DNA of 64,000 nt from Plantago major (lineage: Eukaryota > Streptophyta > Magnoliopsida > Lamiales > Plantaginaceae). Both the position numbers and the translations under genes were made by a program. The first letter of the stretch is position 1. Each line of letters starts with the position of its first letter. The notes beneath the pieces were generated by a model that was not told where the DNA came from, did not search any database, and worked only from the letters and a program-made list of their open reading frames with translations. Below are positions 20,961 to 30,922 of this stretch, in pieces. The stretch lies in NCBI GenBank assembly GCA_026545765.1, contig CM048843.1, forward strand, positions 3,162,001 through 3,226,000, written 5' to 3'.

Positions 20961-22134
20961 CACTACAAAAAAAACGAGTTTTAGCGACGGACCGTCGCTA
21001 AATCCTTAGCGACGGATAACCCTCCGTCTTCAAAACAGTCGTCACAATTTTTATTGGCGACGGATAGAAATTCTGTCGCTAATTAGCGACGGAATTAGCG
21101 ACGGATAAAGTGTTGACCGTCTGAAACAAACATCAGCACTATTTAGCGACGGATAACTATCCGTCGCTAAATAGTTTTTTTTTTTTTTGTGTTTTTATTT
21201 TTAATACGAATATTTCGACAATTTTATACGAATATTCAATACGGATAAATCGATAATTTTATTCCATTCGGATAAACCAACAATTATATACGAGTATTGA
21301 ATAAACCGACAATTGTATACAATTATTCAATACGGATAAAATGATAATTTTATTCAATACGGATAAACCGACAATTTCATACAATATTCGATAATACAAT
21401 ATACAACATTTAATAATAATTAATACAAATAAGAAATTACAATAATACAATATACAATCTGGATCTGGATCTTGTTGGATCTTGGATGACGTCGGATCTG
21501 GTCGGAGATGGTGGTGGACGGAGAGATCTCGTGGTGGGAGAGAGAGAGAGATCGGAGCATCATTTTCTTCTTTATCGGAGATGGTGGTGGACGGATCTCA
21601 TGGTGGTGGTGTGGTTTGGTGGGCTGATAGTGGAGATGTCGTGGTGGTGGGGCAGAGGCGGTGGTGGAAGGCCGGATCCGTGAGTGGTGGTGGTGGCGGG
21701 TGGAGTGGTGGGAGGGGCAGTGGTGGTGGAAGGCGAGTGGGGGTGGAGGTGGTGGAGTGATGGTGGAGGTGGTGGAGGTGGTGGTGGAGTGGTGGTGGGA
21801 GAGAAGGAGAGAGGAAGAGGAAGGGTTAGTGAGTGATGGGAGGAAGAGAGTATAAATTAGGGTTTCTGCGTAGTTTAGCGACGGATACCATATCCGTCGC
21901 TAAATTTTAAGTTTTTTGTTTTTTTTTATTTTTTTGGTCAACGAATTTAGAGACGGATAGATTTATCCGTCTCTAATTAGAGACGGATAGAATATCCGTC
22001 GCTAAATAGCGACGGATAAATCTATCCGTCTCTAAATTTAGAGACGGAAAAATTTCCGTCTCTAAGCCTAGCGATTCGTCGCTATTTAGCGACGGATTTA
22101 AATTTCGACTCTAAAACCGGAAATTTTTGTAGTG
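20961..22134. mobile_element. Short non-autonomous CACTA element
   Basis: It begins CACTACAAAAAAAACG and ends AAATTTTTGTAGTG, with a 3-bp duplication AAC on both sides (20958-20960 and 22135-22137). It is 1174 bp long. Subterminal arrays of TTAGCGACGGATA and TTAGAGACGGATA dyads occupy both ends. The middle holds no transposase. It has an AT-rich segment and then a long GGT/GTG-rich block (21480-21850). A second copy of the flanking tandem repeat at about 22370-22400 shows the same target sequence without the insertion, which fixes both edges. Confidence 0.95.
21480..21850 (+). repeat. GGT/GTG-rich block inside the short CACTA element
   Basis: This stretch is dominated by GGTGGTGG, GTGGAGGTGG and GGGAGAGA words on the plus strand. 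Frames through it give Gly/Trp/Val-rich low-complexity proteins that look like a by-product of the repeat. The many runs of two to four G make G-quadruplex formation plausible. Confidence 0.7.
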
Positions 22135-22701
22135 AACAGTGAAATATATATTGGCTAAAATACAACTAATTCCGGCATTACGTCTTATTTAATAAATTTA
22201 TATTTAATTTTCATGAATAAAATAATTTATTTAATTAATAATAATATTCAAGATTGGTATCTATGGATTCGTCTTGTCACAACCAATTCAAATATATGTT
22301 CAAAATATTTTTTGGATATTTGTAGATAAAGTTATATGAAATTTAATAAAAACTATATATAAAGTCAACATACAAAAAATAACAGTGAAATATATATTGG
22401 CTATAATACAACTAATTCTGTCATTAATTCTTATTTAATAAATTTATATTTAAATTTATTTAATTAATAATAGTATTCAAGATTGGTGTCTATGGATTCG
22501 TCTTGTCAAGACGAATTCAAATATATGTTCAAAATATTTTTCGGATTTTTGCATATAAAGTTATATGAAATTTAATAAAAACTACTCAACATACCAAAAA
22601 TAATATTAAAATATATATTGGCAAAAAATACAACTAATTCCATAAAATTCCACGTAGGATTGAATGAATCTGGTAAGGTTTAGCCTCTTTTGCTTTACAT
22701 A

Positions 22702-22732
22702 ATGGATGGATGGATGGATGGATGGAAGGATG
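22702..22732. repeat. (TGGA)n microsatellite
   Basis: Six to seven TGGA units, the last one interrupted as AAGG. Confidence 0.85.
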
Positions 22733-22876
22733 GTTAATGTTTATTGGATTTTTTTTCCTTCTGAATTGTGTTTGAAATAGATGAAGTATTTAATTGAAAT
22801 GGAATCAGAATTGAGATTGGTTGTTGATGAGAGTGATAATTTTATCAGATTTATGTATAATATTACGTTTGAGACA

Positions 22877-23029
22877 TGATCTCACTACTTCAATTAGTTT
22901 ATGTTATGTATTCATTTGTAATATGTATGATCTCACTACTTCAATTAGTTTATGTTATGTATTCATTTGTAATATGTATGATCTCACTACTTCAATTAGT
23001 TTATGTCATGTATTCATTTGTAATATGTA
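22877..23029 (+). repeat. 51-bp tandem repeat, three copies
   Basis: Three near-identical units of 51 bases start TGATCTCACTACTTCAATTA at 22877, 22928 and 22979. The period is a multiple of three, so a frame stays open through it, but the peptide (SISLCYVFICNMY parts) has no recognisable function. Recent duplication is the simplest reading. Confidence 0.9.
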
Positions 23030-23122
23030 TTCATATATAATGTTTTGTTGGTGATGGTTTAGTTTTTTTATAAATTGTCTATGTTGTTCATTGTTGCTGG
23101 TGTAATTTTTTTGTTGTGCAGT

Positions 23123-25125
23123 TGTGACACCCCAGATTTTGACATACCTTAGTACTTTCTATCCTTGCATGATTTATTAGTGTTACTTTATTTGTCTCGA
23201 AGTATATTAGAATTATTTTAGTATGTTGGTGAAGTTTGTTTTAAAAGTTCATTATTTGTTTTAGAAGTCTTTATGTGAGTGTCTTGATTGATGATTTATG
23301 TGAAGAGTCTTCATTTTAATTAACTAATTCAATACAAGGTATTTATTTGTGTTCTTTGATTGATTTATATTGATTGATTTATACTGTGAAGAGTCACTTT
23401 TGAATTATGTAATGTACATGCATGTCTTATGTGTGTGGGGCTCTCTTAATGTTTTGAAATTAAAGTGTTATTTTATATTCATATATTTCAAAATACAAGA
23501 GTTTGGTAACTTGAGGTTTCTTTAATGAATGAAATATTTTTCTTTCTTTTTCATGTTACGATATGAAGGGTCGCTTGTAATGTCGAATGTCACATGCTAT
23601 GTTTCGATCAATGTTCTGATTTTCTATTCGTTTCTCTTTTATGTTACTTATCCTTGTCTAAGTGTAATATTACCTATGCATGTTCAATATTTTAAGTTTA
23701 ATTGTTGCATATGCATGTGTAATTGTGAGTTCAATTTAACTGCTCTAAGTGTTGCATTTTTGGTGTGTCACATTTTATTTTTGTGTACAAATGACCTATG
23801 TGATACCAAAAACGTTTTTGGACCTTTTCCCAACTAAAATATGATTATTTATCATTAGTTATTGTGTTTAAATGTTTAGAAAAGAAATTGATTGGCCTCT
23901 CTTATGTTGGCACTTTTATTGTTGATTTTAAAATGAGTTTTAAGTGCAATTTAAGCCTTTTAAATTGCCATTTATTTTTTTAGCTCTTCAACCCTTTCAC
24001 CTTCCCTAAATCCACCCTATAAATACCCTCTTTTTCCAGCCCTCATTTGTCTAAAATGTTTTGGGCATATTCTTCAAAAAAGTCTCCAAGTACTATTGTC
24101 TTTTTCTTTCAAGTTTGTAGCTTGTTCTTCTTGCAAGTACTTTCATGGTTCTTGCTCTTCCTAACCTTCAAATGTGAGTGTTCTACAAAACTATATATAT
24201 GTATTATTTTTAAAACCTGGAAGGTATTTTAATATGTTTTCAAATTATATATAAGTAATGCATGGTTTCCAAAAAGCACGCTCTATTGCATAAAAATCAA
24301 ATCACAAAAGAGTTTTAGCATGCTTCCGCTGATTTTGAAAGATATATATATATATATTTTATATACATGATTGTTATTTTGTTTTGATTCACGGTTCAAG
24401 AAAGATACGTACGTTTGGTACAGGTTAATTGGCTTGTAGTTTGGTCAGTTGTGTCTGGCGAGCTACTTGTCGGTTTCCTTTGCCCATTCCCTTTAAATCG
24501 AGTGATAGAAGCCTTCACTGATTTAGTTGGGTCGTAGAATTCCACCCCTGTACCATGGCAGGGTCCTGACTGGATAGTTTGATCGACTATCAGGGAGACA
24601 TAAGGCCTGTTTTACTGTGTGGTTATAAGGAGCGGCATGAAATAATGTTTTTTCTGAAAAGTATACGTTATTGAAAGTATATTGGATTTTAAGTTCTTGA
24701 TTTTTATTGTTATGATTTTAATGAAAACTTCACACGAAAATCTTTGAACACTCATTGAGGTTTTTCTCACACTTGTTTTTATTTCCTTCCTTGTAGGTGA
24801 GATGACGGCGAAGAATGAACAACCGATAAACTCAGCGAACTAAGAGAGCGGTTGGGATTTGGGATTTTTATCAATGAAAATAATGTCTTTTTATCTTTTC
24901 AAAAACTCATGTCATTTCCCCGTTATATTGTGTATCTTTAAAGAAAAGAATGTTGAAATCTTGTGGTTTTATTTGCTGGATAAAATATATTTTTTATTCC
25001 AACAACTGCGAACGAAAGGTTTTCTGTAACTTCCCATGTTTCACTAAACGTTTCGGCTCTGTTTTTGCCCGACGTCCCGACTAAAATTCACTTACTTTTA
25101 AAAACCCAAAAGTCGGGGCGTTACA
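23123..25125 (+). mobile_element. Solo LTR of a Gypsy-like retrotransposon
   Basis: It begins TGTGACACCCCAGATTTTGA and ends AAGTCGGGGCGTTACA, flanked by the exact 5-bp duplication GCAGT (23118-23122 and 25126-25130). It is 2003 bp long. A TATAAATA box at 24018-24025 supports plus orientation. No primer-binding site or coding region follows, and the duplication abuts both ends, so the internal part and one LTR were lost by LTR-LTR recombination. TGTGACACCCC starts are common in large plant chromovirus LTRs (Del/Tekay); that assignment is inference. Confidence 0.92.
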
Positions 25126-25130
25126 GCAGT

Positions 25131-26270
25131 TGTCTAGGTTTTAGTATGTATTGTCTAGTTTTTAACATGTATCATCTATACTTTTTATGATTTTTAGATT
25201 TGCTACGTGGTTGTGTACACTATATATGTTTTTTGTGGGGATTTGTTGTTTGTTTGAATTTTTTGAATGTTTTGTGTGAAATTTTCTAGTTTTAACATAT
25301 ATTGTCTACTTTTTAATGTTTTTACAACTTTTTTGTGTGAAATTTTCTAGTTTTTAACATATATTATCTAGTTTCTATGTAAATACTTTATGTTTTAGCT
25401 TTTAACATATATGGTCTAGTTTTTATATTTGTCTAATTTTTCATGTTATATCTTTTTGTTGTGCAGTTGTGTTGAACTGTATAGTTTTTAGTATGTATTG
25501 TCTAGTTTTTCATATAAACTGTATAGTTTTTAATATGTGTTGATTGGACTGGTAATCTCAGTACGTCTGACTGTGGTGTTTTTCTGATGAAGCATATGGA
25601 GGTGTTCCAAGGAACTCCTTTTCCTTGCAAGGATCTAATGCAAGTATGTACTAGTTTATTATGTTTTTAGATAATTTTTTTTCCTAAATTTGTAGATAAA
25701 TTGTGAACTTCTTGCATAATTTTTTTTTGAGCTTTTGTTTTGGTTTTGTGTATTAGATGAATCGTAGGAAATTCCTTCGTGTTGAAATTTGCTCAGTTCT
25801 TATTCTTGCTGACGTAAACGATTTGAGATCTGATATTGTGACGAAGGTTGCATCATTTAACAAAGAATATGAGATAAAGCAAATGAAGGAGAATGAAAAG
25901 TTGAAAAAGCTAGAAGCAAAGAAAGCTGTTGATGAAAAAGCTTCTCAAGTTTGAAAAATGACCAGCATAATTGTCTAATTTTGTAACTGAATTTTTTAGT
26001 TTTGTAAATGAATTGTTTAGTTTTATTACTTGTCCAGAAATTTACTCACTTAGCGTAACATAATTGTCTAATTTTTACATTATATTGTCTAGTTTATGAA
26101 AGAAATTCTCTAGTTTCTACATGATATTAAATTTACATTATATTCTAGTTTTTACATTATATTGTCTAGTTTTTACTTGACTCGTTTTTAATGAATCCAG
26201 GTCAAAAGATTCACGAAAACCATCAGAAGCCAAGTCGAGAAAAAAAGTACAATTGTCTAGTTTTAACATT
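25131..26270 (+). repeat. Dispersed TTGTCTAGTTTTTA repeats
   Basis: The word TTGTCTAGTTTTT, often followed by AACATATA, occurs a dozen or so times with irregular spacing (for example near 25160, 25344, 25411, 25498, 26089, 26161 and 26250). The Ulp1-like exons lie in the middle of the set and are free of the word. The first copies touch the target-site duplication of the solo LTR, so the repeat predates that insertion. Confidence 0.7.
25542..25954 (+). pseudogene. Ulp1-like (C48) cysteine peptidase fragment
   Basis: Two exons join across a GT-AG intron (25644-25756). The first (25542-25643) encodes a WTGNLSTSDCGVFLMKHME segment. DCG with the following hydrophobic helix is the active-site Cys region at the C-terminal end of Ulp1/SENP SUMO proteases. 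The second (25757-25954) continues in frame with a FLRVEICSVLILADVN segment and a Lys/Glu-rich tail, ending at a TGA. The His and Asp of the triad would lie upstream, and I find no coding sequence for them before 25542. Such domains are often carried by plant MULEs, and the setting is transposon-like. It is either a relic or the last two exons of a gene whose front was displaced by the solo LTR insertion. Confidence 0.6.
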
Positions 26271-26366
26271 TAAACGGGACTTTCGAGACTCTCCTATATA
26301 TAGGGTCTCTCGCAAAACGGACTCTTTTATCTCCAACAGCCTCGTGGTTTTCCTTAAACCTTCACA

Positions 26367-29300
26367 TGGTATCTAAGAGTCAGTAGGTTAAATTCCGCAA
26401 AACCGATCCAATGTCTAGTGCTTCCGGTGATTCCTCTCTTTCTTCTTCCACACCCCCTCCACTCCCCAATGATATCTCACATTTTGTCAATAATTTGGCT
26501 CACCTCATCACCATCAAACTAGACCTCACCAATTATCTTTCTTGGAAAGGACAGATCGTCCCACTCTTCACTGGAAGGAATGTTGTTGGTTACATTGATG
26601 GCACTTTCTCCCCACCGGAACCGACCATAACCTTTGATGCCGGCATTGTTTCTTCCAATCCGGCGTACCAGCCATGGCTCGAGATGGATCAGAATTTGTT
26701 GAGTCTTCTTCTTTCTACCTTAAAAGAAGAAGCCATGTTCGTTGCTCTCGGCGTCACTTCCGACCGTGCTCTTTGGGTAGCGCTTGCAAATGCGTTCAGC
26801 CATGGATCCAAGAGTCGTGAACTCCGCATCAAAGACGATCTTCAACTCATTAAGCGTGGCTCACGCTCTTTTTCTGAGTATGCTCGCCGTTTCACATCTC
26901 TTTGCAACCAGCTTGCTGCTATTGGACGACCCGCAGATGAAACCGACAAGGCACATTGGTTTCTTAGGGGTCTCGGTCCATCATTTGCAGCTTTTTGCTC
27001 CAGTCACATGGCGATTTCTCCCTTGCCTACAGTTGATGATTTGATTCCAAAGGCGGAAAGTTTTGAAATTTTTCAAAATTATCTTGAAGGTTCCTCTCAG
27101 TCGCCGGCTGCTTTTTATGTGCAACCTTCCTCCTTGGCTAAATCTGGTCGTGGCCAAGGACCTCAATCAAAATATGGTTCTAAAGGCGGTAAGGGTAGCA
27201 AAGGTGGTCGAAACCACCTTCCTGTCTGTCAGATTTGTAAAACTCCTGGTTATACCGCTGATCGTTGCCGCTGTCGCTATGAAGATGCTCCATCTTTCTC
27301 TCCTCAAGCCAACCTTGCTGATGCACTTTCAGCCTCATGTTCGGTTGCTAATCCTGATGTTTCCGACTGGTATATGGACTCCGGCGCTTCGGCTCATATG
27401 ACAGCATCTTCGGCACATCTTGATTCTTCTCATGCCTATAGTGGTAAGCAACAAGTTATTGTTGGAGATGGTAATATTCTTTCTATCACTCATACTGGAA
27501 CATATTCTATTAAGCCGGGACTTGATCTTTTAAATGTCTTGGTCGTACCGCGCATCACAAAAAATCTTTTATCCATCAGCCGTCTTACTAATGACTTTCC
27601 TGTCAATGTTACCTTTTCTCATAATTCATTAGTTATCCAGAACAGAGAAACGGGAACACCAATAGCACACGGCAAGCGTGAAGGCGGTCTCTACGTTCTT
27701 ATTAAAGCCCATTTAACTCATCATAGGATTCATCACTGTATATCATGTCCATATACTCCAGCTCAAAATGGACGTGGTGAAAGAGAGCACAGACATATCA
27801 CCAAAACCGGGCTTTCTATGCTTTTTCAATCCAATATGGCAGTGGATTTTTGGACAGATGCTTTTTACACGGCTGTCTATATTATCAACAGATTACCAAG
27901 TTCGGTTCTTCGTAACATTTCTCCTTATGAACTTCTCTTTGGTATTTCTCCAAATTATGAAATGTTTTGCCCTTTTGGTTGCCGTTTTTTCCATATTTAC
28001 GAGATTATGCACCTAACAAATTGGCCCCTCGAAGTCGACCGTGCATTTTTATTTGCTACAGTGTTCATTATAAAGGTTTTCATTGTCTGGACCCTTCAAC
28101 TTCTCGGGAGTATATTGTTGGACATGCTATTTTTGATGAAACATTCTTTCCATTAGCAGGTACTACTAGTAATCCTGCTCCACCATCTCATCACATGGAC
28201 TATACTACATTTGATGAAGTTGTTCCACTCGTGGACAAATCTAGTGGATCCAAATCTTCCAACCCCAAACCTCATGAATGAAGCATAGTTGGGCCATGTA
28301 AATCATGCAACTCAAGCCCATTTGGTACTCCCATTGCATCAGCTCGTGAGAATGAGACTACTCCTACTCCCAATTTACAGCTATACCAAGACTCATTGCC
28401 ACAGCCGCCATCACCAATTCCAAGCCAACCACAAGCCACTGCACCAGAATTCGCTCCGCCATGTCTGTCGCCCACCTCCACTTCAGAAGAGCCCTCAACC
28501 AGTCCGCAAATGCCGTCCCCGCCGCCGACAAAAGTCAGTTGTTCCCACACACACTATGTCTACGCGCGGCTCCAAAGGCTTGTTTAAAATCAAGCTTCCT
28601 TGCGGATCTTCACTCAAAGGGCTTGATTTATTCTCTCTTCACTTCTGCCGAACCCAAAGGATTTCTATCAGCCAAGCATCCACATTGGCTAGCTGCCATG
28701 GATGAAGAGCTTCGAGCTCTACGTGCTAATGAAACTCGGGAATTAGTTCCTCGTCCATCTCACACAAATGTTGTCGGCTCCAAATGGGTATTTCGAACCA
28801 AGTATAAATCTGATGGCTCGGTGGAACGGTATAAGGCACGCCTCGTTACTCAAGGCTTTACCCAAATTCCAGGCCTTGACTTTAGTTCGACTTTCAGTCC
28901 CGTTGTAAAAGCTTCCACCGTTCGCATGGTATTGTCACTTGCTGTTATGCGTTCGTGGACACTACATCAACTTGATGTAAAGAACGCATTCTTAAATGGT
29001 AATATCTCGGAGCAGATTTTTATGGAGCAGCCACCTGGGTACATAGATTCGTGGTTTCCTGATTATGTATGTCGACTCAAAAAGGCTCTTTACGGGTTAA
29101 AACAGGCACCGCGGGCTTGGTTTCAGCGTCTTCATGAATTTCTTTGTCACCTTGGTCTTGTGTGCAGCAAAGCAGATTCTTCTCTATTTGTTTTTAGCAA
29201 GGGATCCACAATGTTATATCTTCTTGTCTATGTCGATGACATTATCCTTACCGGTAACGACTCTACAATTATTCGTCAGTTCATTACTCGTCTTCATGAT

Positions 29301-29725
29301 GCCTTTTCTATAAAAGACCTCGGCCAGTTGGGTTATTTCCTTGGTCTAGAAGTGAGTTATACTGATGAAGGCTTATTTCTGAGTCAAGCAAAATATGCTA
29401 ATGATCTTCTTCTTCGTCCTAAATTGGAAGACAGTAAGCCGGTCTCTACACCTATGGTTGTTGGGCAACATCTGCAGTTGGACGGCCCTTCATTTGCTGA
29501 TCGGACATTATATCGTTCTCTCTCGTTGGTGCTCTCCAATATCTTACGATTACTCGGCCTGACAATGCGTTTGCTGTCAAATCCGTGAGTCAGTTTTAAC
29601 AGGCTCCCACCGTTGATCATTTTGTTGTCGTCAAACGGATTTTACGCTATGTTAAAGGCACTGCTAATTTCGGCATACACTTTACTCGATGTACGGCTCC
29701 GACGGTATTGTCTTACTCAGACGCA
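26367..29725 (+). mobile_element. Copia retrotransposon, 3' end missing
   Basis: A primer-binding site TGGTATCTAAGAG (26367-26379), a variant of the initiator-Met tRNA type, follows a likely LTR end CA. A gag-pol frame starts at 26411. The element stops inside RNase H at about 29725, where Gypsy sequence in the opposite direction begins. No 3' LTR is present. The 5' LTR start could not be fixed; the stretch TATATATAGGGTCTCTCG near 26295 looks like LTR promoter and leader. Confidence 0.85.
26411..29725 (+). pseudogene. Copia gag-pol polyprotein, deleted and frameshifted
   Basis: The ATG at 26411 opens a 581-codon frame. It contains Copia-type gag (residues 30-235; LTNYLSWKGQIVPLF, LQLIKRGSRSFSEYARRF), a zinc knuckle near residue 273 (CQICKTPGYTADRC, Tyr where His is expected) and protease WYMDSGASAHMT near 322. 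After GGLYVLIKA the frame jumps to the second half of integrase (CPYTPAQNGRGEREHRH). The pre-integrase part, the HHCC zinc finger and the first catalytic Asp are therefore deleted (junction about 27705-27725). A frameshift near 28005 and others near 28280-28580 precede reverse transcriptase (28700-29500), which is well preserved with YVDD at 29229-29240. Another frameshift follows at about 29520, then RNase H up to YSDA. The element cannot transpose by itself. Confidence 0.9.
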
Positions 29726-30922
29726 GAGGGTATGGATCCTTTGGACAAAATTTATTTAGCCTGGTGAAATCATTGCACATCAGCCATTTGCCCGGTGATT
29801 TCTCAACTAGGACAACGTTGCAAACCCAATCAGAGTATCGGACCTCCTCAATGTGTCCGGCCTTCATGAGTCGGTCAACTTCCGCGGATATGATGACATC
29901 CTTGATTGGACCAAAATCTTTTCTTTTCTGGAGGATATATTTAATTGAGGGATCCATGTTCAGGCGATGAACAGCGACCCTCGGATCTATCCCTTGAGGT
30001 CGTCCGTACTCCAAACAAAGACATCACGGTTGTCTCGGAGACAAGCAATGAGCTTCATTTCCACCTCCGCATTCATCTCCATTCCGATTCTAGTCTTCTT
30101 GTCCGGGCTTCCAACAACAAGCTCAACTTCCTTGAGAGTTGCATGAGGTTTGATCCTTGCATTTTTGGGAAACTTGTCTTTCTGGCTCCCTATTCCAGCA
30201 CTGGGATTCTCCTTTTTTGGTGGGAGAATAATCTGCGGATCAGAAGTCAGAGAGACTGCCAATACGGGAGCGGATGCTCTCCTGGTAGACATGATGTAAC
30301 ACTCCCAAGCTTCTCGGATATTCCCTATTTCTTCCCCAATCCCGCTGGGAGTCGGAAATTTCATTCTATTATGGAGGGTGGAAGATATAGCTCGGAATTG
30401 ATTGAGCCCCGGACGACCAAATATGGCATTGTAGTCAAAAGTTCGATCCACCACTATAAAACGGACTAGCTGTGTCACTCTCGCGGGATATGTCCCCAAT
30501 GATACATGAAGCATGACCCTTCCTAAGGGGCGGACAGTTCCTCCTCCAAACCCTAATATGGAGGTATTGACTCTCTCATACTGGACTCCTCCCATATTCA
30601 TCTGATATATTGTCCTTTTGGCGATGATGTTCGAGGAACTCCCTGTATCTACCAGGATCTTGTTTACCCGATAAGTTTCTAAGGTTAAAGAAACCACCAG
30701 TGGAACATCCGGATCATCTATGTCTTCACCTCCTGCCGTAGGAGGGGGAATCTCATTGTCATCAAAAGATATAGTGTTGGTTCCAGGAATTGCAGGAGCA
30801 ATGTAGGATCTATCATTATTCTGCAAATTCTGAGCTGTCCGTTCTCTTGCATTTCGGCTATCACCTCCAGTCGGTCCGCCGGCTATGATGTTGATCACTC
30901 CACTGTATGGAAGGTTCTCCAT
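29726..30922 (-). pseudogene. Gypsy protease and truncated reverse transcriptase
   Basis: A 311-codon frame (30922-29987) carries the aspartyl protease: the active-site motif ILVDTGSSSNII is at about 30655, followed by LGRVMLHVSLG and YNAIFGRPGLN blocks as in Gypsy proteases. The end (DNRDVFVWSTDDLKG) is the normal lead-in to reverse transcriptase. A frameshift near 29995 moves to the next frame, with the usual MEYGRPQGIDP, VDRLMKAGHIEEV and KSPGKWLMC parts, ending at CPKDPYPL. The catalytic YxDD, RNase H and integrase are missing because the element is cut there. Confidence 0.88.

Larger units (their letters stand above)
20101..22680 (+). repeat. Diverged tandem array containing a CACTA insertion
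   Basis: The word GATTCGTCTTGTCA with its surroundings (GTTCAAAATATTTTTCGG, TAGATAAAGTTATATGA and CAACTAATTCC parts) recurs near 20364, 20532, 20844, 22266 and 22494. With the CACTA element (20961-22134) removed, spacings are about 170, 310, 245 and 230 bases. The units are diverged. A (TAA)n microsatellite (20473-20519) lies between two of them. No coding content is seen. Confidence 0.7.

Noticed and set aside
21482..21855. Gly/Trp-rich open frames in the short CACTA element
   Set aside because: Overlapping frames on the same strand are all open because of the GGT repeat, so coding is not supported.
23529..23837. 102-codon frame inside the solo LTR
   Set aside because: Lies wholly in LTR sequence, hydrophobic low-complexity, no known domain.
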